A DNA stretch of 64,000 bases from Pilatotrama ljubarskyi (lineage: Eukaryota; Basidiomycota; Agaricomycetes; Polyporales; Polyporaceae), in contig MU277679.1 of assembly GCA_022385805.1 (NCBI GenBank), positions 124,001 through 188,000 on the forward strand, given 5' to 3'. The notes below the pieces were generated by a model. It searched no databases. It worked only from the letters and a program-made list of their open reading frames with translations, and was not told the DNA's origin. Made by a program: the position numbers and the translations under genes. Below, one piece after another: positions 1-11,900 of the stretch (position 1 is the first letter of the stretch; every line of letters begins with the position of its first letter).

Positions 1-1051
1 GGGCAACGACATCGACAATGGCTTTGTATAAGCTCTTAGGCTGACGGGTAGGTCAAACACCGTGTATCAATCCTACCTCGGTGGAGATCGCTCAACAACC
101 TCTCTGTTTTGTCGGTGAGGCTCTGTCTGTCACCTCCTCACATACGCCGTCCTTTGGCCATTGACGCGAAGACACCGGCTTTGTTTCAATGCGAGTCACT
201 ATTCTCAGTCACTCGAATGCTGTAGGTCTCTACACGAAGAGTTGACGCTGAGATTCCAATTCTATAGAAAGCTACATCTTGTGAAGCAGGGCAATCCTAC
301 GGGGCTGAATCCGTTTGACAGTCGTGCTGGCGCCTGAATGGACGATTGCTATGCACAAGGGGCTGCTACGTCGTTTCTGGACGCCTAGCCGACATGGTAA
401 GTGCTTGAGTCCCGGATAAGCGAGCACCCATTAACCTCGAGATTTGCATATAACTCATTGACAGCTCAGCGGTCGTCATAGATCGTGTCTGGTCTGCTAT
501 AAGTAGAACAATGGCTGTGTTCAGAGTCTGAGCGGATGCATATCGAGGGTCCTCGTTTTGAACCAAATCGGGTATGTGCTGACGCCTCGGAGCGACGGAA
601 TGAAGTGCTGAATGGTCGGTGGTTCTGCCTGCAGGAATGTTTCAATGCGAGCTCCACCGGCACCGAGCACTTCCTTCCCTACGGAGCCAGCCGATCCCTC
701 GCAAACTTCGGCATTATCATACTATCCGACGCGGATGAGCCCAACGCTCCGTTGCAATGTTGCGTGGAGGTGTGACGCATGCCTTCACGCCTTGCATCAT
801 CAGTAGGGGCCGGGCTGCTGCTTCTCTGATCAGCGAAGACAGGTGTCTCTCAGAGGCCAGTTCTCTTAGTCAGTGACAGCAGTAGCATCGCCATACACTT
901 CTGCCTCCTAGAGGTGTATCGTTGACTGCCACCAGTCTCGTTGGCCTTCTCACATGGCGAAGAATGGAGGACATCGAAGCGGGGGCCCGTATGCAGGATT
1001 GACCGCGAGTGATGCAATGGTTCATGTTGCATCATCGTCAGCATTTCGACA
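1..1051. other. Intergenic, no gene seen
   Basis: Only short open frames on both strands, with no codon pattern, signal peptide or family motif. The right end holds the promoter of the secreted repeat protein that follows. Confidence 0.5.
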
Positions 1052-1059
1052 TATATAAA
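1052..1059 (+). promoter_or_regulatory. TATA box of the Pro/Thr-repeat protein gene
   Basis: TATATAAA lies 145 bp upstream of the preferred ATG at 1204, a distance that leaves room for a 5' leader of about 100 nt. Confidence 0.5.
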
Positions 1060-1203
1060 CGTCGCTGCCGAGTGCCTACGCCTCAGCGCAGCGCTCCAAC
1101 CTCGTACTGCCGGTAGGTCGTCTTGCGTGTACCGACTGCGGCGGACGGCTTACGTCCTGTTCGCTCGTGCAGATCCTCGTCGCTTACAGTGTTCGAAGAC
1201 ATC

Positions 1204-2400
1204 ATGCAGCTCACCGTCTTGGTCGCTCTCGCCATTGGCATCTCCACCACAGCGGCGGTCCCTATCGGTACCCCGTACAACAACACCTACCCACCCATTC
1301 CCTTCCCATTCCCGCCTCGTCCTTGGCCATCCGGGACCCGCGGCGGCGCTCGTCCTTCGGCCGGGCTTGGAATTTTCAGGGATATCTCATTCCCGTCCGG
1401 CTTCCCGTTCAACGGGAACCCTACCAGCTCCCCGTTCCCTCCCTTCCCTTCCGGTTTCCCGTTCCCCCCTTCCGGCACTCCTACGGATACGCCTAGCGTA
1501 ACAGTTTCGTCTGAGCAGCCGTCTGCGACGTCCGAGGCCTCAACGGATTCGCCTTCCGAGAGCCCGACCTCTACTAGTGACGTGTCGGCTACCCCGACCG
1601 AGGAGCCCACCACGACCAGCGAGGTCCCGACGACCACCAGCGACGTGCCCACTGAGACGACTGATGTTCCGACTCAAACGACGGACATCCCCTCCGACAC
1701 CAGTGATGTCCCCACTCCCACCGACACATCCGCTCCAACCGACACTGCCGCTCCGACCGACACTACGTCTCCCACCGAGACTGCTACTCCGACCGACACC
1801 GACACGGCTACTCCCACTGACACCGACACTGCGACGCCTACGGACACCGCTGCTCCCACAGACACCGCTACCCCCACGGAGACAGCTGCTCCTACGGACA
1901 CTGGATCTCCGACCGACACTGCTACTCCTGCGGACACCGACACGGCTACTCCTACCGATACTGACACGCCTACGCCCACGGACACCACGAGCCCCACCGA
2001 CACCGCTGTCCCCACTGACACTGCTGTTCCTACCGACACCGCGACGGACACCACACCTACCGACACCCCAACGCCCACGGACACTCCTACCTTGACCACC
2101 GACATCCCCAGTCCGACCGACGTTCCCACCACCACCGAGATCCCGACGGAGCCCACTGACGTTCCGTCTCCTACCTCCGAGATTCCGACAGAGAGCACGG
2201 AGGTTCCCACCGAGACCACTGAGGCTCCGACTGAAACGACTGCGGCACCGACGGAGACCACCGAGGTACCCACTGAGACGTCCGACGTCCCGACAGAGAC
2301 TACCGACGTTCCTGCTGAACCGACTGACGTCCCAACGGAGCCCACTGACGTTCCTACCGAACCTGGGTTCCCGATGACGACTCTGACTATCACCATCTGA
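1204..2400 (+). CDS. Secreted Ser/Thr/Pro-rich repeat protein
   Basis: This is a single open frame of 398 residues. I start at 1204 rather than at the upstream in-frame ATG at 1123, because the 1204 start opens with a clear signal peptide ([18 protein letters not shown]). Residues about 20-90 are rich in Pro, Phe and Gly. From about residue 100 to the end the protein is almost entirely Ser, Thr, Pro, Asp and Glu, in short repeats of the PTDT, PTET and DVPT type. It has no cysteine-rich or enzyme domain. Such sequence is typical of heavily O-mannosylated cell-wall or extracellular proteins. The C-terminus (TLTITI) is not a convincing GPI signal, so free secretion or wall entrapment is likelier. 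The repeat tract is probably variable in length between strains. Exact function is unknown. Confidence 0.75.
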   Translation: MQLTVLVALAIGISTTAAVPIGTPYNNTYPPIPFPFPPRPWPSGTRGGARPSAGLGIFRDISFPSGFPFNGNPTSSPFPPFPSGFPFPPSGTPTDTPSVTVSSEQPSATSEASTDSPSESPTSTSDVSATPTEEPTTTSEVPTTTSDVPTETTDVPTQTTDIPSDTSDVPTPTDTSAPTDTAAPTDTTSPTETATPTDTDTATPTDTDTATPTDTAAPTDTATPTETAAPTDTGSPTDTATPADTDTATPTDTDTPTPTDTTSPTDTAVPTDTAVPTDTATDTTPTDTPTPTDTPTLTTDIPSPTDVPTTTEIPTEPTDVPSPTSEIPTESTEVPTETTEAPTETTAAPTETTEVPTETSDVPTETTDVPAEPTDVPTEPTDVPTEPGFPMTTLTITI

Positions 2401-2760
2401 AAGGTGCGCTTCCTTCATACAACGGCGAGGCCGTGATACATCAGCTGACGCGCGCATCATCAAGCAGGAACCTTGTGCACGCTATCGAGAAAGCCGTACT
2501 TGTCGTACTGCATTCCTTGCTCCGTCTCCGAAGTCGCGCTTTCTGCGCCATCATTCATCTGTACTCGACTCTCTCTTCCCTTACCCTAGACTTACCTTCA
2601 CGCCGTGATACACTCATTCTTCCTTGCTCTGTCTCCAATATTTTGCGATGCAAATAGCTTGAGGTCGCCACGCGATCTCCTGTCTACATAGTAAACGCAG
2701 GTGCCCATAGCCGTCGGGACCTTGGGGTTCCCGAGAGCACATACCAAAGTCCCTAAACAC
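2401..2760. other. Intergenic between repeat protein and tRNA-like copy
   Basis: No gene seen. The first part is presumably the 3' UTR of the repeat protein. Confidence 0.4.
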
Positions 2761-2846
2761 GGCCCAATGGTCTAGTTGTATGATTCGCGCTTCGGGTGTT
2801 AGCTCGAGCGTGCGCGAGGTCCCAGGGTCAATCTCCGTCTGGGCCC
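2761..2846 (+). pseudogene. Degenerate tRNA-Pro(CGG) copy
   Basis: The 5' half matches the intact tRNA-Pro(CGG) at 18848-18927 almost base for base (acceptor GGCCCAA, D arm, anticodon stem CGCGC, loop TTCGGG). After the anticodon it has a longer, different intron-like insert (about 15 nt). Its T arm is damaged: CCCAGGGTCAATCTCCGT replaces CCGGGTTCAATTCCCGG, so the invariant TTC of the loop and the T stem are broken. The acceptor stem has one A-C mismatch. It could be a dead gene or a tRNA-derived fragment. Confidence 0.6.
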
Positions 2847-3030
2847 TCATTCTATTATTCCGCTTTCAGAGGGCCCATTTACAATAACGCGAGGACGCCG
2901 TGCCGCGTATCGCAGTGCAAGGGTGAAGTGAACGAGGTACGCTGAAAGCCAAATGAGCCCTATACTTTTACGAAAATATGAATGCATGTCGATAACACGG
3001 AGACAAACATAATACAGACCTGCACATGCT

Positions 3031-6000
3031 CTACAGAGATAGCCACCTCCGATAGAGTGCTTGCGCGAGCGGCGCCGCACCTGTACTGACATAGATGAGA
3101 GAGAGATTATATGCCGCTTCACGAGCGAGTCCGAAGTCCTGTGAAGCAATCTATCGGTCAGACAGCCCCTACCCCGCCTGCGTGTTCACTCACATCAGTA
3201 TCCAGCCTTGTCCTCGCCTCCGCTGCTTCTAGGACTCGCTCGTAGTGACAAACGGCGAGCGAATGCAGCCCTAGATATTAACTTAGTAGACTTCGACCAA
3301 TATACGGGGACCCCTCACCTAGCTGATGGAAAACGCGTCCGAAGTTGTACTCAATCTCATCGGTTCCTTGTGTGTCTCCGCGGAGCTCGCGATATCGAGT
3401 GAGGAATGCCATGGCCTGAGTTATGAGGTGATGTCTGTTATCAGACTGCCGTTGCATTGCCCGACCGATCGATGCAATCGCGAGGCAGAGGCAGACGAGC
3501 GGGTCGTCTGGGGCGTAGTCGTATGCCTGCAACAAGTAGACTGCAAACGCATTGAGCGACGTCAAGATATGATGAGGTCGCCCGGGCACTCACACAGAGC
3601 ACTCTGATAGCTCTTGGCAGCAAGCAGGATCTGTCCGTATACGGCGACATTCAGTGGGTTCGGCTTTGTGGGCAGCTTCGCCCTTTCTAGCTCCGTGATG
3701 GCGGGTGCTTCCACCTCATCGTCCTCCTCGGGAACGTCATCGGCATCGCCCTTGCCTGAGGTGCCAACCAAGCCGTATCGACGTTGCGCTGTATTGTAGC
3801 GGAGGGACTCAGGGTCCTTGACGGCGGCATCTGCTAGGCGCGTTTCCCGCAACAGATGCTTGGACAGGGTGGAGACCAGGAAGGCGTCTGTAGCTCGAAG
3901 TCCACTGCCCAGTGACGATATGAGGATACGTATGGGCTCGTTATTGAACTGATGCCCGTTGATCAGCTTCCGCGCCTGTTCGACGACCGTCTGGAAATGG
4001 TCTGCGTGGATCGCACATGCTGCACGGGCGTCAGAAATACAACAGGGTGGGAGATGGCATGGACGTACTGATGAGAGCGAGGCGGATGGATTCTTGCGAA
4101 GAGCGGGACTGGAATGCGTTGGAGTATAGGAGGTGCCGTAGGACCTCGTTCGCAAGCTCATACTGCCCGCGCCTAGTGAGAAGAAATGCGTACTGCAACG
4201 AAAGCAGAGTCAGTCAAAGTTATGCTTGAAACGCGCGAACAGGACTCAACGTGCATGAAAAGTCGCATCCAGTCGTCAAAGGGAATGGTCCGGAAGGTGT
4301 TGACATTTTCCGCTTTGGCACCCTTCCGCGCTAATGTGTCTCGACCTATCGCAGATGCTCGGTCGTCAGCGGCAACAGTACATTTGACCAAATCACAGGT
4401 GCTCACCGAGCTCGAGTTGTAACCGCGATGCCATACTGTCCTCGCTGGCCTCCGTAGTCTGCTTCCGCGCACTCCTTGGGAACATGCCTCTGAAGCCACG
4501 ATGCTAAGACATATTCGATCAGTACACCGTCCGTGCAAACCAACCACAGTTTTCACCCTGCTGGTCAAGAAAAGCGCCCTTGTCTCACGGAAAGACTCGA
4601 CAAGTTTCTCCGCCTCGACGAGCCACTCCCGCGCCGCCTCCTGGTCGTCCGCGAGCATGCGCGGCCATAATTCCTGGACGCGACGCCACGACTGTACCGC
4701 TTCGCGCTCCTTCTGCGCCTCGAGTTCGCGTAGTTGGGCGAGAGTGAGTTTGTTCGGGTTCGCCTTTGCAGGGGTCCCCTTAGGCTTCACTCCGCGCACC
4801 TTGCCTTCTTCGAAGAGCGATGCTGAGCCGGGCTCGCCGGTACCGGAGTCTGTGGTGCCTTCACGGTGTGCGGCACGTCGTTTCCGCGACTCGATGACTG
4901 CAGTGCGACCATCAGTCTTCATAAAGGGTGTAGGACGCTGCGTGCCGGAACTCGCCTTGCATGACCAGGTCAAGCGCCTTTCTCGGCTCGTTCAGGATCT
5001 CATAGATCTCGGCAAGCTTCATCTTAGCCTCGTTATGACCGGGATCTGCCTGAATGACTGACGAAGGGGTCAAGCTATACTCTGCAAGTATATGAAGGTG
5101 CTCACCATGCTCATACACTTCCGCCGCTTCCTTCAAATCGCCAATCATGCGGCGACATGCAGCTGCTTGTAGGAGCACATACATACTACTCGTCTACCGA
5201 CCGGACATCAGTACGCATCTGGCATACGATCAAGCAACCCTGCTCACACCAGCATCACCGCCCAGCATCTCGTAGATGTGGCCGGCTTCAGCGTACATCT
5301 CGCGCTCGAAGTACGCATCCGCAATCTCCGAGAACAGCGGGGCATATTCAGCAGCATCTTGAGCAAGGACGATCTTCGCATGCATCTGTAAGCCAGAGCT
5401 TCAGCAAGCTTCTCCGACGCGGCCAAGGGGTGAATAACATGCCTTTCCTTCCTCGATGTCAACTCCTTTGATCCGCGCAATGGCTAGTCGATGCCGCGCG
5501 TTCACGTCCAACGGGTACATGCCTGGCTGCACCTCGCCCTCGCCTCCGCGCTGCACCGTGCTCTCGGGGACGTCCCACTCCCGGTCGTCCTCGCACGCGT
5601 CCCAGAACTTCTGCGCCGCGCGTCCCTGTAGCCACCGACACCCTCTACGGATCGTGTCAATTGCCTTGGCGTACTCTCCGAGCGTGTTGTAGAGGTCCGC
5701 AAGCACAAGCAGGTGCATTAGCCCGAACCCGCCCCCGGGTACCTCTGCGCCTGTCTCGGGGTCGACGCCGCGTCCGGAGGGGAAGGCGGCGTAGTAGTGG
5801 TCGAAGGCGCGCTGGAAGAGCTCGGCGCAGAGTGCGAAGTCGGAGAGCTCGATGAGGATGGGACGGAGCTCGTCGAGCACGGGGAGGTGGTGGGGGAGCC
5901 GTTTGAGCATGGCGAGCATTGTAGAACGCGCCTATAGGACGTTGGAGGTTAGGTGACGCAGGAATATGAGCAGTCGAGGACACTTACAGTCTTCAGGTCT

Positions 6001-6939
6001 CCAATCTCTTTGGCTAGGGAGGCGCGGTCCCAGAGCGCGTTCACGTTTGTTGGGTCCAGATGATACATCTTGCCGTAGCAGTACAGTGCCTGCTGGTTGT
6101 ATCCTAGTGCCCTGCGCATCGCTTCGTACCACGAGCGATCTCCATATGGCAGCACGGCTTACCTTGACTGTTGCGCGAGATCTCCCCACTCGTCCGCGTC
6201 GTGATTCAAGTGGGCAGCCATGATGCGCAACTGGAGAGCCTTGCCGCGTTCGCCCATGTCGTCGTAGCATTGAGCGAGCACGCTCCAGGCCGCAGCCGCA
6301 CGGGGCTCGATCCGTATCACCTCTTGCATGATACGGATAGTCTCAGGAATATTAGCGTCCACATACGCTTGATTGCCCTCTCCTATGAGAGCGCGTACTT
6401 GCTGCGAAAGAACAGGCCCACGGCGCCTTCCGCGCTATTGATTTGTCATCAAACTGGCGGACCCGTCGAAGAGGGGGACCGGGACTCACCTTCTTCTTCG
6501 CCCTCCCTACTCCCGACGCGGCGCGCAGGTCGTCCTTGAATTCAGCCTCCTGCTCCTCAAGATTCATGTCCCACATCTTGTTCAACATGCCCGAGCTTGT
6601 CCCGTCCCCCGCGTCCCGTATGTTCTGTATCAGCCGGTCAAAGTCGCCCTCGATGGCCGCTTCCACTCTCGCGTCCTCCGCCTCAGCCTCGCGTGCTTGC
6701 GTGCTGCTGTTTCCTTGTGCTCGTCTGCCATGTATGTCGCTAGGACCGGCGATGGCTTCGTCTTCTGAAGATTCCTCAGACTCGGAGGAGGATTCATACT
6801 CTGATGAACCCTCGGCGTCCTCGTCTATGAACAGTCTCATCGGGTCAAGCAAGTGATGCATTGAGTGCCGACAAAAGTACCAACCGGAGGATGCCCAAGG
6901 CTCTTCTACGTCGTTACGCATGGGTGCCATGTGCGCCAT
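3031..6939 (-). CDS. TFIIIC subunit, TPR protein (Tfc4/Sfc4/GTF3C3 type)
   Basis: This is the largest TPR subunit of the tauA half of TFIIIC. It binds box A and recruits TFIIIB to tRNA genes in the nucleus. The N-terminus is a strongly acidic Ser/Asp/Glu stretch (about residues 35-65, reverse of 6720-6840). It is followed by GPVLSQQVRALIGEGNQAYV, the family's entry into the first TPR block, reached by splicing a GTGAGT...ATAG intron. TPR repeats follow across several exons. A charged linker (KVRGVKPKGTPAKANPNK) sits in the middle. The last two exons read EIEYNFGRVFHQL-GLHSLAVCHYERVLEAAE and then DFGLAREAAYNLSLIYV...LYRRWLSL-stop. That ending is the conserved family C-terminus and fixes the stop at 3031-3033. 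The start at 6939 is the first in-frame Met; a later Met in the acidic region is possible. Confidence 0.88.
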
Positions 6940-7228
6940 TGTTCATTATATGAGTTCTGCGGCTGCAGTCAAAGACTCGGGCTGTAGTTGTCCAGACCTG
7001 TGCTTCAAAGCAACCTCAGAGACTCCCGAGTCCTTGGAGTTCAACGTTCAACGCGCGGAAGCCGGTGGCGGAGCGCGAGGAACGCGATCTCAGATCTCCG
7101 ACGCGACACTCTTTGTGACAGACCAGTCATCTGTGACACCTCTGTGACCTTATTCCTCCGACGAGCGCCTACTACTTGGGGCGACACCTAAGCAAGGACT
7201 TAAGTAGGGCACCAGCATCGTGTTCCCT
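6940..7228. other. Short intergenic stretch
   Basis: Upstream region of the TFIIIC gene (reading leftward). No gene seen. Confidence 0.4.
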
Positions 7229-7443
7229 ATGGACTTGTCATCCTGGCGGGGTAATTCGACGTCGGGATGTCGGACGACGCGTTCGTGAACGATACGATGA
7301 CCATGTGGTCCCATGCGCCCGCGTCGTTCGGGATATGCCCGTCTTTCTCTTTTCCTCGGTTATGCGTGTCGAAATCGGCTGATAAGTTCGAAGCACTAGC
7401 GTTGTGTAGGTGGCATGACTGGGAAGCGCACCCTGAGACCTGA
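7229..7443 (+). pseudogene. Relic of a Zn2Cys6 factor C-terminus
   Basis: On the plus strand, frame at about 7264-7344 encodes DAFVNDTMTMWSHAPASFG. The intact factor at 14264-17806 encodes CAFVDDTMTMWSHAPASFG just before its last intron. Upstream, ATGGACTTGTCA (7229) matches the intact gene's MDMSF but is separated by indels that break the frame. Downstream, after a tag at 7407-7409, GTGGCATGACTGGGAAGCG matches the final exon's WQDWEA as WHDWEA, ending in TGA at 7441. The splice donor, GGGTACGT in the intact gene, is GGGATATG here, so the last intron can no longer be removed normally. No DNA-binding or central domain remains nearby. This is a truncated, decayed paralogue fragment in the opposite orientation to the intact gene. 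Confidence 0.75.
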
Positions 7444-7567
7444 CTCTACTTCACGCACTCACCTCATCGGATCCAAGACATATGACACGGTCGGAAAGGG
7501 GAGCAAACTGGTATACTAGTACCGCAAAGCAAACGACAACATGAAGTAGCCCGAGCCCGAGCAACGA

Positions 7568-8464
7568 TCACGACCTGTCCATGACCCACTCCCGCACGGC
7601 TTGGCAGCCGCCAATCTCGGGGTGCAACAATATCGCGGACAGCCAGTGCTGGAGCAGGCGCCGCCGCCGGTCCAGGAAGCTGGGCCGGAACTTCGCGAGG
7701 GGTGCCTTGGGAGGCAGGGACGGGACGTGGGATTGCTGGCTTGCCTGAGGCGATGATGTGTGAGATGTTTGTGTACTGCGTACTGCGGATGACCGTGGAA
7801 GCGGGGAAGATGGGGTAGGGGAAAGAGACAAGAACTCACGGGTAGGGTTGCCCGCAGCCTGGCGTAGAGCTGCGCGAAGGCGCTGTATCGCTTCAGCGCA
7901 TGCACGACGAGCCCCTGCGCGGAGATGAGCTTGAGCATAGAGAATGACGACTGCGCAGCAGCACACACCTCCTTCGTTGTGATAACGCAGTCATATACTG
8001 TTCCCCCGAGTCAGAGGCGGGGCACAAAATCGACAGCTGCAGCTGAACTCACCGACATACGCCCCTCCGCGCCTGTCGCCAACGCTTGTCCACCCTGCAA
8101 TCTCTACGTTCCGAGCAAAAGCCTGGCTCTCACCAGAATTATCGCCCAGCCATATGTCTTTCGAGAATATGGACTGCACTTCCACCGGCGAGAGCGGCGG
8201 GGAGTTGCGCTGACCGTACGGATAGTCGCCCTCCGCGGTGCTCGCGCTCTGCCGTCATCCACCCGGTCGACACATACCGAACTGCGGTCAGATAATTGAG
8301 AAGCCGGATGGAAGACGTCGGCCGCTCACGTCGACGATGCCCTCGTAGAACCGGACCTCTTCCTCGACGTCTATCCTGTCCGGTATGAGGACGAGCAGGG
8401 CCTTGGAGCTCTCGTACGACGGTCCGGCGGATTCGGAGGACTCTGCTGAATGCGAACTTGCCAT
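7568..8464 (-). CDS. PX-domain protein (phosphoinositide binding)
   Basis: Start ATG at 8462-8464 gives MASSHSAESSESAGPSY and a first exon ending GIVD at a GTGAGC donor (8330). Further exons carry SPVEVQSIFSKDIWLGD, then WTSVGDRRGGAYV-VYDCVITTKE, then VVHALKRYSAFAQLYARLRAT. The last exon carries SLPPKAPLAKFRPSFLDRRR, QHWLSAILLHPEI and VREWVMDRS-stop. RYSAF, the LPPK turn and the FLDRRR...LQHWL helix are the PX signature, whose Arg and Lys residues bind PtdIns3P on endosomes or vacuoles. The small size (about 200 residues) and absence of other domains resemble yeast Ypt35, but that identity is inference. The acceptor before the LPPK exon is my choice, because it keeps LPPK in frame; a later acceptor at the GCACCC would drop it. 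Confidence 0.8.
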
Positions 8465-8945
8465 GCTGTTGCTGATGCTGGTGCTGTCCTTGCTTCACGT
8501 CTTGCAGATGCGATAGAATTCTAGGAAGAGCGGAAAGATAAAGGAGCGATTGGGTGAGAGAGCTAGAAGGTCATTTGCAGCGGAGAGTGGGAACGGAACG
8601 ACGAGTAGAGGAGAGCGTTTGGGAATGTGCCCGACACCTCCGGCCCCACCGTAGCCGCTATGTCAGACAAGTTTGTTGACACGCTGAGAGGTGGCTGGAT
8701 GCGCGACAATATCCCATCGGTTCATGCTTTGGAGCATGCGCAGATCTCATAGAGCAGTTCGAAACGATTTTGTGAACGAAGGATCCGAGGGAACAGTCGA
8801 CCGAAGCTCCGCAGCGAGGACGGGACGGTAGAACGTCACTCATGGGAAGCGCCAGCCACCACCTCCCACGACTGATTGCGTGTGTAACTCAACATTCAGA
8901 GAGTATAGAGCGCAAGGAAAGATAGTACAACAGTCTTCTAGGATG
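8465..8945. other. Intergenic between WDR24 3' end and PX gene
   Basis: No gene seen. It serves as promoter of the PX gene and 3' flank of WDR24, both on the minus strand. Confidence 0.4.
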
Positions 8946-11900
8946 TTACATAGGATCAGGCTTGTCATTACCAGCCCAACAATAGTGCCCGCAGCCCGCC
9001 GCGCACGGGAGGCCCTGCACCACGTTCGACGACACCACCACGCCCTTCGCGCTGCTATAGCTCCCAGCCGTCCCCGGCGCGCCCTCTCCATGCGCGCTCG
9101 AGCCGTCGTCTGACTCTCCATCTGCCGTAGCTGTGGACCCAGTCCTTGACATCGCGCGCCCGCGAGGAGGGTCGGCTTCATTGGTTCGGCCGGGACGGAG
9201 CGAGGCAGAGGGTTGCGGCGGCGGCGAGATGTCGTCGGCCGGGCGCCGGAAGTAGTAAGCGCGGTAGCACTCCTGGTGGCCTCCGTGCGAGCACACAGGG
9301 CACTGGAACATGAGCGCGCGTACTGGGAGGCGGCTGAAACGATGTCAACCAAGTCGACTCGGTTGAGATTTGGAGAGGAGCAGTCGTACCAGATCGAGCA
9401 CTTCGTGACGTTTGCCTGGCAGCTCGTGCAATACGCATAGCTCCCGGATGGTCGCCCTCCGCGAAGCATGGGGCCTGCAGGTTGTAGTATGGGCTTTCGA
9501 CATCTCCCACACGATACGTAGACCGTCGTCTGAAGCTGATGCAGAATGTAAGCCCTAGACATCAACTGTGACATTCTGGCCTTACAGAGGTCGTCGCCCG
9601 AATATCCTCGATATCGACGAACTTGCGCAAGTATGCTGCACACGTATGCATGCGTAGGCGAGTCAAGACCTCTAAGGGGCACGTCAGTTCCATCCGCGCA
9701 ACAGCGATACTGCGCTCACCGATATAGGACTCTACGAAACGCGCCGCGCGAGCCTTGGGGATCTTCAGCTCTTCCGGAAGAACGAGTGACATCACAGCAC
9801 ACGTTGTAATGTCGCCCTGAGGGTAATCAGCGACGTAACGACGGGTGAACAGGGCGCAAAAAACGGCACCTCATCGGCATACTGCTCGAAGCGCTCTTTC
9901 ATGGTCTCCCAAGCGAGCTGCCTCAGCCGACCCTCCGCCTCCCGAATCGCCGCCTTTGTCTGGTCATTACAAGTCCGAGCCATGCTCAACGGCGTCTGCG
10001 TGCCTGTGCCCCCAAAGCCCATGCTCGCCATCCTCTCCGGATCCAGCATGAGTTCGTTCGACAGCGCCTCCGAGCGCCCGCGCGCGTGCTGTGGCGACCG
10101 AACGGAGGCCGGTCGCCCGCCAGACAGCTCGCGCACAGTGTCATCCCTCTTGAGCCCGCTATCCGCGCGGCTGATCGTGCCCGCGGGTGTCGGCTCGGCC
10201 GTGACGGTGCGGATGCTGCTCGATGACTCCTGGCGCGCGACGGAGCGCCAGGGGCTGGGTGTTTGCGGCGCGGAGGTGACGGCGAGCGACGCGACGGTCG
10301 AGCTCCGGCTGCGCGTCTTGCTCCGCGTTGAACTACGGCGCTTCATGCGCACCGTAGATGTGCGGCGCGCCGGGAGAGCGGGCGTGGAGGCGGACATGGA
10401 CGCGAGCGCGCGCTCGTCCCCGCTCTCGTCGTCCTCGTCGCCATCGGAAGACTCGGGCGTAGACGCAGGCGAGGGTGTGTCCTCGTCCTCCTTCTCGTCC
10501 TCTGTCCACGTCTGCTTCCCGGCGACCTGCGAGAGCGGGCTCGGGTGCGCGGTCGTGCTGCGTTGCAGGTACGTGGCGCTTGCCGCGCGCGAACCCTGCG
10601 CAGCAGCCGAAGAAGGCGTCGCCACCTCGCCCTCGTGGTCGCTGTTCGCCTTCGACTCGTCCGCTCCCTGGGTGGAGCCCGGGTCACTGCCGCTCTCTGA
10701 CGAGTCAGAGTCGTCAAGCGCGCCCTCGCCGACATGCCGGTGGCTGTTGCGGATGCTGTCGCTCGGGCTCTCGCTGTGCCCGCTGAGGATGCTCTGGGTC
10801 GAGAACGACGGCCGGCGGATGGATGAGGGCTGGCGCGGACGCATCGGCGGCGGGAGGCCAATCGCAGACTCGCGCCGCGCGAGTATCGCCGCAGGGACAG
10901 TTGGAAGCGCAGAGCTCGCTTTGCGCGGAGACGAAGCGGTCGAGGATGTCGGCGTGATCTTGCGTGGGGAGCGGTGGCCCGAGTTGGAACGAGAGTACCG
11001 CTCGTCGCTGTACTTCGAGCGCGAGCCCGGGCTGCTATCGTTGTGCTTCGCGACCATGGACGCGTCTGCGGTCATCGAGCGCTGCGGAGGCATGGGCCCA
11101 GACGATACGGTGCTGACAGTAGGGATGGCTGCGGGCGCGGATGTCGAGTGCAGCAGGGGAGGGTTACTGGGCGGCGAGGGCGAGCGTGGTGGAGTAGGAG
11201 GCATGGTGAGGTCGATGAGCAGAGACTCCAGCAGCTGCCATGTCTGAGCTGCGTCGTGCACTCCCGCATCCATGGCGACCTGCATCTCCTCAGTACCAAC
11301 AGTCGTGCTGATTGCGAATGATCATACCTCGGCGTTGTGAGCACAAATCAGGCGCTTCTCCTTACCCTCGTAGATGTAGCCTCGAGCGAGCTTCTCTATC
11401 ATTTCCAAATCCTCAGCCGCCCCCTCGGACACGAAGGCGCCGACATTCTGAGTAGTCGGGAGATATGGCAGGTCACCCAAACCCTTCGCAGGGGCCTTGT
11501 CCTTCGCCATTTCTGGGTCACTACACGCAAACCAGTGGCTCAGGGAACGACCAAGGCACGTGTTGAGAAAACTTACATATCGTCATAAGGGACCTCCCAC
11601 CGCTTAGGACGGTCAGTCACGAAAGCAATAGATCCGGATGTGCTCCAGGAGATGGCCGAACGAGGGATCGCATCGAGGGGCTTCCGCGATTGTCGCAGGT
11701 CAAGCTGAGAGAACGTCCCAGATGAGTGCACAGCCCACAACGCATGCGAGTCTCTGAAGTCGATATCTGGCGGGGACTTTCAGCATAACGCAAAAACGAA
11801 ACGACGTGGCGACCGACCGGTGACGCCGCCTTCCACTGCAGACCCGTTGACCACCCACTTCGCGATATAGCCCCTCCGCACATCCCATATCTCCACAGGA

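Noticed and set aside
1540..2463. Long minus-strand frames opposite the repeat protein
   Set aside because: Arg/Gly/Val/Ser repeats caused by the antisense of PTDT repeats; the plus strand has the signal peptide.
9901..11247. 448-codon plus-strand open frame
   Set aside because: It is antisense to the low-complexity exon of WDR24; the minus strand has the family motifs and splice structure.
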